NCBI GenBank assembly: GCA_036675345.1
Contig: JAKFFE010000015.1
Span: 28,567-92,566, forward strand
DNA length: 64,000 nt
Source: JALYOC01 sp036675345
GTDB taxonomy: Bacteria; Myxococcota; Myxococcia; Myxococcales; Myxococcaceae
Direction: 5' to 3'
The translations under genes were made by a program, and so were the position numbers. This document shows positions 1 through 8,818 of this stretch, one piece after another. Under the pieces are notes generated by a model that saw nothing but the letters and a program-made list of their open reading frames with translations, was not told the DNA's origin and ran no database searches. Numbering within the stretch: the first letter of the stretch is position 1; every line of letters starts with the position of its first letter.

Positions 1-99
1 CGCGCGATCATGAGCCGCACTGCCGGCTTCCACAGCACACTCTGGAGGAAGCGGATCAGCGGACGGGCGCCAGGTCTTCGGTGCCGCCGCGCGGCAGAG

Positions 100-145
100 G
101 ACTGGCCGCCAAGAAAGACACCTGTGTCCTTCTCAGCGGCCAGTC
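100..145. repeat. 46-bp dispersed hairpin element, copy 1
   Basis: Arms GACTGGCCGC and GCGGCCAGTC form a perfect 10-bp outer stem. The inner stem pairs AGAAAGACA with TGTCCTTCT with one mismatch. The first 21 and last 16 bases are identical to the copy at 8585-8630, and only the central nine bases differ. It lies upstream of the PAS-protein gene. The window's first 99 bases hold no gene I can call. It could be a REP-like element, a terminator or a regulatory hairpin. Confidence 0.7.
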
Positions 146-210
146 TCGACCCCGACCCCGGGCCTGCGCTCAAGGGGGCCATGGGCCCTCACCCCTTCCC
201 CCGCGCTAGG

Positions 211-729
211 ATGCCGGGACACATGGGTCAGCTGTTGGCAGCGGTGAAATCACTGGGTGCGGCGATGCTGGACGCCTGGGTGGCGGTGGACGCCGAGGAC
301 CGGATCGTGGAGCACAACGCCCTGTTCCGGGAACTCTTCCCCCGTGAGGTAGGGCGGGAGCTGGTGGGGAGGACTTGTGGAGAACTCCTCCGCTTGAGCG
401 CCACCCCCCGGGAGCTGGCCGCCGCCGAGGGACCGGTCCGGCTGGATGAGCAGGAGGCAGAGGTGTACGGGTCCCGGCTGCGGTTGATCGTCAGCGCCGC
501 GCCCCTCACGCTGGAGGGAGACCGGCCGGGGACGCTGCTCATCCTCCGCAACGTCACCGACGAGGCGAGGATCCAGGCCGGCTATCAGCAGTTGGAGGAC
601 ACCACCCGCCGGCAGTGCGAGGACCTGGAGCAGCGGTTGGACGAGCGCACCCGGGATCTGCTCACCGCCAATGATCTGATCAACCGGCTGGAAGGGGAGC
701 TGGCCCGCTACAAGCGCGGGGAGGTCTAG
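211..729 (+). CDS. PAS-domain protein with C-terminal coiled coil
   Basis: About 172 residues. Residues 10-115 look like a single PAS sensory fold: a 'DAWVAVDAEDRIVEHNALFRELF' type opening (shown only in part here) and a closing strand TLLILRNVTDE. The last 55 residues are charged and heptad-like, typical of a dimerising coiled coil. No kinase, cyclase or output domain follows, so it is probably a stand-alone sensor or adaptor that acts through a partner. ATG codons at 181 and 223 are also possible starts; I chose 211 because the fold begins soon after it and an AGG precedes it. The gene is convergent with the kinase/TPR/STAS block, with 7 bp between stop codons. Ligand and partner are unknown. 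Confidence 0.7.
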   Translation: MPGHMGQLLAAVKSLGAAMLDAWVAVDAEDRIVEHNALFRELFPREVGRELVGRTCGELLRLSATPRELAAAEGPVRLDEQEAEVYGSRLRLIVSAAPLTLEGDRPGTLLILRNVTDEARIQAGYQQLEDTTRRQCEDLEQRLDERTRDLLTANDLINRLEGELARYKRGEV

Positions 730-736
730 GACGGCG

Positions 737-1369
737 TCACCCCTCCGAGGTCGGAGTCAGGTACCGCGAGGGACTGGACAGCCGTCCGGCGGAGATCTCC
801 TGCAGGGTGGCGACCGCGGTGGCCAGGTTCCCGTCGCCGAAGCGCTGGATCGCGGAGAGCACCTCCGGGTCCACCGGTCGCTGGGCGTGGCGGAGCAGGC
901 CGGGGAGGTAGGTCTCCAGCGGCTCGTCGAAGACCATCGGTTCGCTGCAGCCGTGGCAGATCGCCGTGGGAGCCCCGGCGTCCGGCGCCAGCATGGAGGA
1001 GAGCAGGTTCTCCACGTGTTCGCTCTTGCAGGGCGGACAGAAGTACGGCGCCTGGAAGGAGACCAGGTGTCCCCGCTCACCGCAGAAGTTCCGGATCCTC
1101 CGCAGCGGCGCCATCACCGCGGGGCTGCAGCGCATCAGGTGGAGCGAGTTCTCCCTCGCCTCTTGCGCGTGAACCCAGCCGACCCAGTCCCGGCTCCCGG
1201 GAGCGGTGACCCGGGTGATCCCCTCCAGGTTGACCACCAGCTTCCGCTCCGCGAACGGGGGCGTCCGCTCCGCCAGCCGGCTGCCTTCATCCAGCGCGCC
1301 CTGAAGGCGGAGGAAGACCAGCCGGCCCTGTTCCACGAACTCGAAGCTGAGGGACGGGGAGGAGGTCAA
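737..1369 (-). CDS. STAS-like protein with C-terminal zinc-ribbon cysteines
   Basis: About 210 residues. The N-terminal 110 residues resemble a STAS/anti-sigma-antagonist fold: SLSFEFVEQGRLVFLRLQG, then KLVVNLEGITRVTAPGSRDW, the usual strand carrying the switch region. Two cysteine pairs follow, CPPC near residue 130 and CHGC near 155, suggesting a zinc-binding ribbon. The start is taken as TTG at 1369, 2 bp downstream of the preceding TPR gene stop; no ATG is available before the fold. It is the last gene of a leftward block with a Ser/Thr kinase and a TPR protein, so phospho-regulated partner switching is a reasonable inference but is not shown by the sequence. Confidence 0.65.
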   Translation of the reverse strand: MTSSPSLSFEFVEQGRLVFLRLQGALDEGSRLAERTPPFAERKLVVNLEGITRVTAPGSRDWVGWVHAQEARENSLHLMRCSPAVMAPLRRIRNFCGERGHLVSFQAPYFCPPCKSEHVENLLSSMLAPDAGAPTAICHGCSEPMVFDEPLETYLPGLLRHAQRPVDPEVLSAIQRFGDGNLATAVATLQEISAGRLSSPSRYLTPTSEG

Positions 1370-1371
1370 CG

Positions 1372-3996
1372 TCAGGGCTCGGGGGGCGCGAACAGGGTAG
1401 CGAAGTGGTCGGTGAGCGCATAGGCGAGCACCGTCCGCGCGTGGGGAATGCGGGACAGCAACCGCTGCCAGCGTTCGCCGGTGGCGGCGGGCGCCACCCG
1501 CGCCGGGGCGTGCAGCGCGGCGGCGGACAGCGCGCCGGTCAGATCCCGGGTGCTGACCAGGGCGGCCCGCACCAACCGCTCTTCGTGGTGCACCCGCGCC
1601 CCCACCAGGTCGGTCCTTCTTCCCTGGGCCAGCGGGAAGGCCGCGCTCAGTGCGGCGGTGGCCTGCTCCGCGGGGAGATCGAAGGACTCGGCCACCATCG
1701 CGCCGGCCCGCTCCGGTCTGCGCTCGGACACCCGCAGCGCCTCCCCCAGCACGTCCAGTCGGTAGGTCCCGGTATAGGTCAGCGGGCCCAGCCCCAGCAC
1801 CCACGCCCCCAGGCCCCGCAGCAGCGCCGCCACCATCGCGCCGGTGGGCATGTCCTGATGGAGCAGCACCGGAGAGATCAGCAGCGCCTCGGGGCGGGTG
1901 AGGACGATCGGCGCTCCGCCCACCCGCCGGGAGATCCGCAGCTCCGGGGGCGCGTCGGTGAACAGCGCCGCGGCCTGCTCCCAGAAGTCCCGCAGCTCGG
2001 GGGAGAGCGGGGCGGGCCGGCTCTCCGCGTACAGCGCCGCCTCGTCGTGATCGAACACCGCGGTCAGCCCGTCCCGCAGGCTCTGCACCACCGTCAACAG
2101 CGGGTCCAAGGTCGCCACCACCCGGGCGAAGGTCTGCAGCTCCACCGGCTGGGCGGGAGTCAGCTCGCCGCGCAGCGCCACCGCCACGTGGGTCATCGCC
2201 TCGGCGTGGGCGTCGGCCCCGTCCGCGGTCAGCAGGCTGGAGAGCAGCGCCGCCGCGCGGGCGTGGAAGGGGTTCTGCTCCAGGATTCCACGCAGCCGGG
2301 AGGCGGCCTCGCGGGGAGCGACCAGGGCCAGCGAGCCCAGCGCATCCACCGAGGTGGGGTCGGACTGATGCGCGCGCAGGTAGCAGTACTGGGCCTCGTC
2401 GGTGCGACCGGCCTGACGGAGCACATCACCCGCCAGCCGCATCGCCGCGGGGCGGGAGCGGACGGGGATCGCCTCCAGCAACTGCTCGGTGGCCTCCAGC
2501 CCTCCGGTGTGGAAGCGCTGGGAGATCAGCTGGCGCAGCAGCCGGGGAGAGCCGGTGGCCGCGGCGACCTCCCGGGCCTTGATCCGGGTGGCCTCGTCGT
2601 CGGAGCGGGCCTCCACCAGCTTGAGCCTCAGCAGCGCCGCGCCCGGTGCGCCCTCGTGGGGCACCTGGTCCAGGAGGCCGGCCGCCTCCTCGCGGTCCCC
2701 GAGGGTGAAGGCCAGCCCCGCCTCCAGCACCCGCGTCGCCGGGGTGGCGCGTCCACTCTCCCGCAGGCCCCGAAGCAGCGCGCGCGCCTCGGTGGGCAGA
2801 TGCTGGTGATCGGCCAGGATGCGGGCCGCTTCGGCCAGCAGCGCCGCCGCGTGCTGGGGGAGCTGCAGCGCCGCGGTGGTCAGCACCTCCACCGCCCGGG
2901 AGTGCTGGCGTCCGGTGCGATGGATGCTGGCCAGCGCCAGGCGCAGCTCCAGCTCCCCCGGCTGCAGCGCCACCGCCTTTCGCAAGGAGGCCTCCGCCCG
3001 CTCCAGCTTTCCCCAGCCCAGATCGAGCAGGGCCGCGGCGTGCAGCGCCTGGGCGGCGGGCGCGTTCCTTCCCTGCGACTCCCACTCCCCGGCCAGGCGG
3101 AGCAGCGAGGGAGGCGGCGGCATCTCCGGGCGTTCCCCGCGCGCCAGCTGGATCAGGCTGTCCAGGGCCCCGGTGGGATCGGTGGCCACCTTCAGCGCCA
3201 GGCACAGACACTCCACCGCCTCCACCGGACGCCCGCGCTCGTTGGCCACCTGGGCGCGGAACTGCGCCAGCTGGGCCAGCGCGTCCGGACTGAGGCCGTG
3301 GGACTCGGCGGCGTCCGGCGGGGTGGCGAAGCGTTCGGCGCGAGCGAACTGGCCCTGCGCGCAGAGCAGCTCCAGCAGCTTGAGCCTGGGCTGCAGCGCG
3401 CGGGGATGTTCGCGGATCGCCCGCTCGAAGTAGGAGACCGCCTGTTCCCGGTCGCCCAGCCGGGTGGCCAGCAGCTCGCCGGCGCGGGTGAGGATCATCC
3501 CCCGCTCCCTGGGCCGGGCCTCCACCTTCAGCCGCTCGGTGAGCACCTCCAGCACCCCCACCCAGTCCCCGCTCACCTCTGCGATCGCCATCAGCCCCTG
3601 GACCGGCGGGTCCAGCCGGGGGGAGCGCTTCACCGCCTCCCGGTAGTGGACCAGCGCCTGGTCCGGATCCCCCAGCGCCTCGCAGAGGGTGGCCACCCGG
3701 GAGTGCAGCAGGGCCTGCCGGTGGGGTTCGCTGTCCAGCAGCAGTTGCCGCTTCACCACCGGCAGCAGCGCGGCGTGATCTCCCAGGGCCTCCAGACAGC
3801 GGGCCAGATCCTGGAGCAGCCGGGGCGAATCGGGGAACTCCTCCAGGCCCCGGGCATAGGCCTGGGCGGCGTCCCGGTACTGGTGCAGTCCCTCTTCGTG
3901 GGAGCGCCCCAGCTGACGGAACAGCTCCCGACGGCGTTCGGGCTGCTGCTCGGAGGCCAGGGCCTCGGTCACCACCCGCACCAGGTCCTCGCTCAT
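1372..3996 (-). CDS. Large TPR-repeat protein
   Basis: 874 residues, largely helical TPR-type repeats. Examples are RLLQDLARCLEALGDHAALL near residue 45, ALVHYREAVKRSPRLDPPV, and QAVSYFERAIREHPRALQPR. The final 200 residues are less repetitive and contain no enzyme signature I recognise. There is no signal peptide or membrane segment, so it is probably a cytoplasmic scaffold. Its ATG overlaps the stop of the upstream kinase gene (ATGA), so the two are translationally coupled. The STAS/zinc-ribbon gene follows 2 bp downstream. In myxobacteria, TPR proteins are frequent partners of Ser/Thr kinases; binding of this protein to the adjacent kinase is inferred from gene order only. Confidence 0.75.
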   Translation of the reverse strand: MSEDLVRVVTEALASEQQPERRRELFRQLGRSHEEGLHQYRDAAQAYARGLEEFPDSPRLLQDLARCLEALGDHAALLPVVKRQLLLDSEPHRQALLHSRVATLCEALGDPDQALVHYREAVKRSPRLDPPVQGLMAIAEVSGDWVGVLEVLTERLKVEARPRERGMILTRAGELLATRLGDREQAVSYFERAIREHPRALQPRLKLLELLCAQGQFARAERFATPPDAAESHGLSPDALAQLAQFRAQVANERGRPVEAVECLCLALKVATDPTGALDSLIQLARGERPEMPPPPSLLRLAGEWESQGRNAPAAQALHAAALLDLGWGKLERAEASLRKAVALQPGELELRLALASIHRTGRQHSRAVEVLTTAALQLPQHAAALLAEAARILADHQHLPTEARALLRGLRESGRATPATRVLEAGLAFTLGDREEAAGLLDQVPHEGAPGAALLRLKLVEARSDDEATRIKAREVAAATGSPRLLRQLISQRFHTGGLEATEQLLEAIPVRSRPAAMRLAGDVLRQAGRTDEAQYCYLRAHQSDPTSVDALGSLALVAPREAASRLRGILEQNPFHARAAALLSSLLTADGADAHAEAMTHVAVALRGELTPAQPVELQTFARVVATLDPLLTVVQSLRDGLTAVFDHDEAALYAESRPAPLSPELRDFWEQAAALFTDAPPELRISRRVGGAPIVLTRPEALLISPVLLHQDMPTGAMVAALLRGLGAWVLGLGPLTYTGTYRLDVLGEALRVSERRPERAGAMVAESFDLPAEQATAALSAAFPLAQGRRTDLVGARVHHEERLVRAALVSTRDLTGALSAAALHAPARVAPAATGERWQRLLSRIPHARTVLAYALTDHFATLFAPPEP

Positions 3997-4982
3997 CCGT
4001 GGGTTTCCAAGGCCGCGCGCGCCTCCTGCCCGATCCGCGCCAGGTGCGCGTCGTCCTCTCTTCTTGCCGCGGAGACGAAGGGTTGGATCGCCTGGGCGAT
4101 CTGCGGCGGGCCCACCGGCTCCCCGCGGGCGGTGAGGGTGAACGGGATCAGGGCCCGGGCAAACTCCGCGGCGGAGGGGTAGCGATCCTCGGGTTGCAGC
4201 GAGAGGGCGCGACCGATCACCTCGGCCAGCGCGGGAGGAAAGTCCGGGATCCGGTCGGTGAAGGAAGGAAGGTGGCCGGTGCGCAGGGCCTCCTCCATCT
4301 CGAACTCGCTCTTGTGCTGGAACAGCGGCTGGGAGGTGAGGATCTCCACCAGGCACACCGCTGCCGCGTAGAGATCCGCGCGCAGGTCCAGGGGCTGGCC
4401 GCGCAGCTGCTCGGGGGCCAGATAGTTCTTCTTCCCCCGCAGCATCCCCAGCTGCTCGATGTACTTGAAGCGGCTGGAGGCGATCCCGAAGTCGATCAGC
4501 TTCAGCACTCCGTCGTAGCCGACCATCATGTTGGAGGGGGAGAGGTCGCAGAGCACCGCGCCCAGCTCGGTCCCGTCACGGGTGCGGGCGTGGTGGACGT
4601 ACTCCAGCCCGGCCAGCGCCTGGACTCCCAGCGCCACCCCATGGGGGAGCGGGAGGCGGCGGTTGAGCTGCCGGGCCAGGGTCAGGATCCGGCTCAGGGC
4701 GCGGCCGTGGATGTACTCCATCGCCAGGTAGGGGGTGCCGTCCACCGTGCCCTCATCCACCGCCTGGACCACGTTGGGATGGGAGAGCGCACAGCTGAGC
4801 CCGCGCTCGAGAGCGAAGAAGCGGCGGAACTCGGGATCCTCCGCGTGCTTGGGGAGGATCCGCTTGAGCGCCAGCACCCGCTCCGGTCGCTCCCGGTGCA
4901 CCGCGTGGTGCAGGTGCGCCATCCCGCCGTCGGCGAGCTTTCCCAGCAGGAGGTACGGGCCGAAGTTCTCCGGGGCGGGCAA
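3993..4982 (-). CDS. Ser/Thr protein kinase with atypical HRD motif
   Basis: 329 residues, one kinase domain at about residues 8-275. Visible motifs are the Gly-rich loop GKLADGGMAHLHHA, the ATP-binding lysine in VLALKRIL, IDFGIASS (DFG) and YLAPEQLRG in the activation/APE region. The catalytic loop reads LCDLSPSNMMV: the base Asp and Asn are kept, but the His-Arg of HRD is replaced by Leu-Cys. That makes it a non-RD type not expected to need classical activation-loop phosphorylation. There is no transmembrane segment or sensor domain. The start is a TTG at 4982; the fold begins within eight residues of it. It is first in a coupled block with the TPR and STAS genes. Confidence 0.85.
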   Translation of the reverse strand: MPAPENFGPYLLLGKLADGGMAHLHHAVHRERPERVLALKRILPKHAEDPEFRRFFALERGLSCALSHPNVVQAVDEGTVDGTPYLAMEYIHGRALSRILTLARQLNRRLPLPHGVALGVQALAGLEYVHHARTRDGTELGAVLCDLSPSNMMVGYDGVLKLIDFGIASSRFKYIEQLGMLRGKKNYLAPEQLRGQPLDLRADLYAAAVCLVEILTSQPLFQHKSEFEMEEALRTGHLPSFTDRIPDFPPALAEVIGRALSLQPEDRYPSAAEFARALIPFTLTARGEPVGPPQIAQAIQPFVSAARREDDAHLARIGQEARAALETHG

Positions 4983-5081
4983 GAGGGCCGGAGTCTAAAT
5001 CAGTCAGAAGGTTTTCATGAGAGCGGTGGAAGGCGACGTCAGCGGTTTGACGGAGGTCAGACGCGAGGTCGGTGGATGTGC

Positions 5082-6128
5082 TCAGGGGCCGTACAAGCGT
5101 GGCTGGTCGGTGAGGGCCCGCAGCTTGATCCGCAGCTCCTCCCATTCGACCGCCGCCTGGGAGTCGTAGACCACCCCGCTGCCCACCCCGTAGATCCAGC
5201 CTTCGTTCGCGCGCTCGGCGGTGCGGATCAACAGCGCGTAGGTCGCGGTTTCCAACGTGGCCTGCCAGCCCAGCACTCCGCAGTAGGCGCCGCGGGGGCC
5301 GGACTCCAGCGCGGCGATCATCTTCCGCGCCGCCTGCTTGGGAGCGCCGGTGACCGACCCGCCCGGATGCAGCGCCGCCAGCGCGTCCAGCTCGGTCCTC
5401 CCCTCCTCCAAAACCCCTTCCACCACGCTCACCATCTGCAGCGCGTAAGGGAGGGTCACCAGGCGCCGGGGATCCACCACCCGGATTGTTCCCGGTCGAC
5501 ACACCGGGGTGAGATCGTTGCGGACCAGGTCGGTGATCATCGCCAGCTCGGCGCGATCCTTCTCGCTGCGCTCCAGCGCGCCCTGGGCGCCGGGCCGGGC
5601 GGTGCCCTTCATCGGCTCGGTGGTGACCCGCTCCCCGCGGCGCTGGAGCAGCAGCTCCGGTGAGGCGGTGACGAACTCGGTGCCGTCGGGCAGGCGGACC
5701 CAGGCGGCGAAACGCGGCGCGGTCGGGGTGCAGAGGGTGGAGAGCAGCTGGGCCCCGGTCGCGCCAGTCACCTGCGCGCGCAGGGTGAGGCACACCTGGT
5801 ACACGTCTCCCTGGGCGATCGCCTCGCGGATCTGCTCCACCGCCGCGGTGTAGCCGGCGCCGTTCAGCTCCACCTTCACGCCCGAGGGGGGATCGAAGCG
5901 GGGGGCGGGGATCGACCGCTGCGTTCCGCTGAACCGCTGGGCGTCGCGGGCCGGGGCCTCGAACGGCACGAACACCAGCGGTCCTTCCGGGTCGGGGGAC
6001 AGCCCGGTGATCAACGTCCAGTCCCCTCCCCCGGAGAATGCCGGTGCCAGCAGCGCGAAGCTGGGAAGGGCACCGAGTGATCCCAGCGTCGGGTGCGCCC
6101 CGCTTTGCGGCCTCGAGCCCGGGTTCAT
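5082..6128 (-). CDS. pabB: Aminodeoxychorismate synthase component I
   Basis: 348 residues, a chorismate-binding enzyme that aminates chorismate to 4-amino-4-deoxychorismate for p-aminobenzoate and folate synthesis. The core has EPMKGTARPG, where the Lys marks the PabB rather than the TrpE (PIAGT) type. Also present are ITDLVRNDL, GGSVTGAPK and YCGVLGW. The N-terminal half is shorter than in E. coli PabB (about 450 residues), consistent with short PabB forms. The ATG at 6128 overlaps the stop of the glutamine amidotransferase gene just upstream (ATGA), so subunits I and II are coupled. No pabC lyase is visible next to them. Confidence 0.88.
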   Translation of the reverse strand: MNPGSRPQSGAHPTLGSLGALPSFALLAPAFSGGGDWTLITGLSPDPEGPLVFVPFEAPARDAQRFSGTQRSIPAPRFDPPSGVKVELNGAGYTAAVEQIREAIAQGDVYQVCLTLRAQVTGATGAQLLSTLCTPTAPRFAAWVRLPDGTEFVTASPELLLQRRGERVTTEPMKGTARPGAQGALERSEKDRAELAMITDLVRNDLTPVCRPGTIRVVDPRRLVTLPYALQMVSVVEGVLEEGRTELDALAALHPGGSVTGAPKQAARKMIAALESGPRGAYCGVLGWQATLETATYALLIRTAERANEGWIYGVGSGVVYDSQAAVEWEELRIKLRALTDQPRLYGP

Positions 6129-6709
6129 GAGGCCTGGTCCTTCAAGACCCCGGCGGCGCGGAAGAAGGACTCCAGCAGCTCGGGCCCGCGCTGGCTGGCG
6201 TAGGAGTCGGGGTGGAACTGCAGGCCGAGGATGGGGAGGGTCTGGTGCTCCAGCGCCATCACCACGCCTTCCGGACTCCGGGCGATCGTCCGCAGCGGGG
6301 CCTGGACCTGGTCCACCGCCAGGGAGTGGTAGCGCATCACGGTCCACGCGCCCTCGGCTCCCGGCAGCCAGCGCGAAGGGGTGAACTGCAGCTCGGTGGT
6401 CTTCCCATGCACCGGCGGGGTCCGGACCAGCCGGGCGCCAAAGGCGATCCCGATCGCCTGGTGCCCCAGACAGATTCCCAGCGTGGGCAGGCGCCGGGCC
6501 GCGGCGGCGCGGACGATCTCCACCAGCCCCGCCCGCTCCGGATCCATCGGCCCCGGGCCGATCACCAGCCCGTGGTAGCCAGAGAGATCCGCGTCCTCCA
6601 CCCCGCGCTCGCGGACATGCAGCAACGTCACCTCCCGACGGGCGAAGGGCAACGCTTCGACGACGTTCCAGCTGAAGGAGTCGTCGTTCTCGAGGAAGAG
6701 GATTCTCAG
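6125..6709 (-). CDS. pabA: Aminodeoxychorismate synthase component II (glutamine amidotransferase)
   Basis: About 194 residues, a class I glutamine amidotransferase that supplies ammonia to PabB. The sequence shows the N-terminal LENDDSFSWNVV, the oxyanion strand GPGPMDPERAG, the nucleophile loop GICLGHQAIG and the catalytic His in QFHPDSYAS. The usual reading begins MILVIDNYDSF, which here aligns to LRILFLENDDSF. The only codon at that point is CTG (6709), and no ATG, GTG or TTG lies in frame between it and the upstream RNB stop. The start is therefore either a rare CTG or lies inside the upstream gene. The stop overlaps the pabB start. A TrpG role is possible but less likely, with no trp genes nearby. 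Confidence 0.82.
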   Translation of the reverse strand: MRILFLENDDSFSWNVVEALPFARREVTLLHVRERGVEDADLSGYHGLVIGPGPMDPERAGLVEIVRAAAARRLPTLGICLGHQAIGIAFGARLVRTPPVHGKTTELQFTPSRWLPGAEGAWTVMRYHSLAVDQVQAPLRTIARSPEGVVMALEHQTLPILGLQFHPDSYASQRGPELLESFFRAAGVLKDQAS

Positions 6710-6768
6710 GGGGCGCGCAGCGTGCCCGAGGGGTGGGATGGCCTCAAGCCGGGAGTCGCCCCCGCCTG

Positions 6769-8241
6769 CTACGCCCGAACGAAGTCGATGAAGCCCTTCT
6801 CCGGCGAGGTGGCGACCAGCTTCACCTGGACCTCGTCGCCGATGTCCATTCCCTGCTCGCCCGCCACCACCCGTCCTTCCGCCGGCGGGGAGAGGAGGCG
6901 CACGAAGGTTCCCTTGGAGGCGACGCCGGTGACAATGGCGGCGAAGGTCTCGCCGATCCGCTCCTTGAGCAGCAGCGCCATCGCCACCTTCCGCATCTGG
7001 CGCTCCACCGCCCGGGCGTGGTTCTCCTTCTCCGTGCAGCGGGCGGCGATCTGCGCCAGCTCCTCTTCCGAGTAGGGGGTGCCAGAGCGGGCCACCGCTG
7101 CCTTCAGCAGCCGCTGGGTGACCAGGTCCGAGAACCGCCGATTGGGCGCAGTGGAGTGGGTGTAGTCCTGGACGGCGAGGCCGAAGTGTCCCGGCCAGGG
7201 GTCCCCCGGGCGGCGCAGCATGTAGACCCCGGGGCCCATCGACTTCACCACCGTCAGCGAGAGCTCGGAGAAGGTCTCCGGGGACGCCTCGCGCCGACGG
7301 TGCATGAACGCCGCCAGGGCCTGCGAGTCCGGTTCCTCGGGCAGGGTATCGCCGACGTCGCGGGCCAGCTTCACGATCCGGTCCCACCGTCGCGGCTTGT
7401 CCACCACCCGGCCAATCGACGGGCTGTCGTGCCGGTCCAGCTCTCCGGCCATCACCCGGTTGGCGGCGATCATGAAGTCTTCGATCAGCTCGCGCGTTCG
7501 CAGCTTTCGGGTCACCTCCACGCCCACCACCTCGCCGTTCCGGGTCACCGCGCGGGCCTCGGAGCTCTCGATCTCCAGCGCTCCCCGGTGGTGCCGCATC
7601 GCCTTCAGCCGTCGGGAGGCGGTGTCCTGCAGGTGCAGCTGCTCCGCGAGGCCGGGGATCTCCGCCACCCGCGCGGCCGCCGCGGCGTCGCCCTCCAGGA
7701 AGGCGGCGGCCTCCTCGTAGGAGAGCTTGGCCCGGCTCCGCACCACCGCCGGATAGGCGCGGAAGTCCTCCAGGTCCCCGTCGGTGCGCACCACGAACTC
7801 GGAGACGATGGTGTAGCGATCCTCGTCGGGATTGCAGGAGGTCAGCTCGGTGCTCAGCCGCTCGGGGAGCATCGGAAACACCTCCAGCCCGGTGTAGACG
7901 CTGGTGGTGTTGTGGGCGGCGCGGTCGTCGATCGCCGAACCCTTCTTCACCCGCGAGTCCACGTCCGCCACCGCCACCCGGACCCGGATCTCGCCTCGGG
8001 GAAGCGGCTCTGCCCACTCCAGCTGATCCAGATCCCGGGAGTCGGAGTTGTCGATCGAGGACCAGAGCAGCCCGCGGAGATCCTCGGTGGGCAGTGAGGG
8101 CGGGGGGAGCTCGGGGTGCAGGGCCTGGACCTCGGCCTGGGCGGCGGGGCCGATCTCGGGGAGGAAGCCACGCTCTTCCAGCAGTTGGTGGGCGACGCGC
8201 GTCCAAGCGAAGTGCACACGGGGAGGTGCCATGCGCCCCAT
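6769..8241 (-). CDS. RNB-domain exoribonuclease (RNase II/R family)
   Basis: About 490 residues, a 3'-5' exoribonuclease candidate. The RNB core runs from about residue 55 to 400: IDNSDSRDLDQLEWAE is the Asp cluster that binds the metal ions, followed by TSVYTGLEVFPMLPERLS and the conserved YTHSTAPNRRFSDLVTQRLL. A C-terminal S1-like domain ends with EVQVKLVATSPEKGFIDFV. N-terminal cold-shock domains of full-length RNase R are absent. The fourth position of the Asp cluster is Gln rather than Asp, as in some short RNB proteins, which may alter activity. ATG codons at 8241 and 8232 are both possible starts. It is upstream of pabA on the same strand. Confidence 0.83.
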   Translation of the reverse strand: MGRMAPPRVHFAWTRVAHQLLEERGFLPEIGPAAQAEVQALHPELPPPSLPTEDLRGLLWSSIDNSDSRDLDQLEWAEPLPRGEIRVRVAVADVDSRVKKGSAIDDRAAHNTTSVYTGLEVFPMLPERLSTELTSCNPDEDRYTIVSEFVVRTDGDLEDFRAYPAVVRSRAKLSYEEAAAFLEGDAAAAARVAEIPGLAEQLHLQDTASRRLKAMRHHRGALEIESSEARAVTRNGEVVGVEVTRKLRTRELIEDFMIAANRVMAGELDRHDSPSIGRVVDKPRRWDRIVKLARDVGDTLPEEPDSQALAAFMHRRREASPETFSELSLTVVKSMGPGVYMLRRPGDPWPGHFGLAVQDYTHSTAPNRRFSDLVTQRLLKAAVARSGTPYSEEELAQIAARCTEKENHARAVERQMRKVAMALLLKERIGETFAAIVTGVASKGTFVRLLSPPAEGRVVAGEQGMDIGDEVQVKLVATSPEKGFIDFVRA

Positions 8242-8818
8242 CCTGTGGGGTCCCGCGGCCTCGAGCCAAGGGCGGCGTCCGAGGAGAATCCGCCGGGCGT
8301 CACACCCAGCGAGCCGCCGGGGAGGCCGTATGCCGGGCGCTGGGTCGGCGCGGTGCGGGCAAGTTCCGGCCCAAGACCCCCACCGCCGGCGAGGACTCCC
8401 GGAGTGGAGGCGCCAGCACCAGAAGTCAGGGCATGGAGTCGTCGCCCGCGTGGTTTGTACCGACTTGAGGTCCGACGCCCGCCGGAGCCAGGAGTGGACC
8501 GTTCGGACCTGCAAGGCGCAGGGACCCGGCTGAGAGTTTAAGGCTCGCGCCCTCGCGGCCCCTCCAATGAAGCCCGCGGAACAGGACTGGCCGCCAAGAA
8601 AGACATTAGTGACTTTCTCAGCGGCCAGTCTTGGGGGCACAAGCCGACCCAAGCTGGAGGCTCGAGTTCCAGTCCACGCCACGAGGGGAGGCCGCGTGGG
8701 CACGGAGTGAGCGCGAACCTGGGCGTTGAGGCCGTCGGGGAGAACACTTCGGCCACCCCGGGTCATTGAAGCTCGGCGCGCGGATCCGATCCGTCGAGAG
8801 AACAGCCGGAGAGTGAGG
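8242..8818. other. Intergenic region with a dispersed hairpin
   Basis: 577 bases between the RNB gene start and the end of the YjbR-like gene. Apart from the 46-bp hairpin at 8585-8630 I see no convincing gene, RNA or promoter. Short open frames here have no start signals or protein-like composition. Confidence 0.5.
8585..8630. repeat. 46-bp dispersed hairpin element, copy 2
   Basis: Same outer arms GACTGGCCGC/GCGGCCAGTC and the same 37 flanking bases as the copy at 100-145. The inner stem is AGAAAG with CTTTCT. The nine central bases differ from copy 1 at six positions, yet a stem remains in both, so structure rather than loop sequence appears conserved. Confidence 0.7.
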
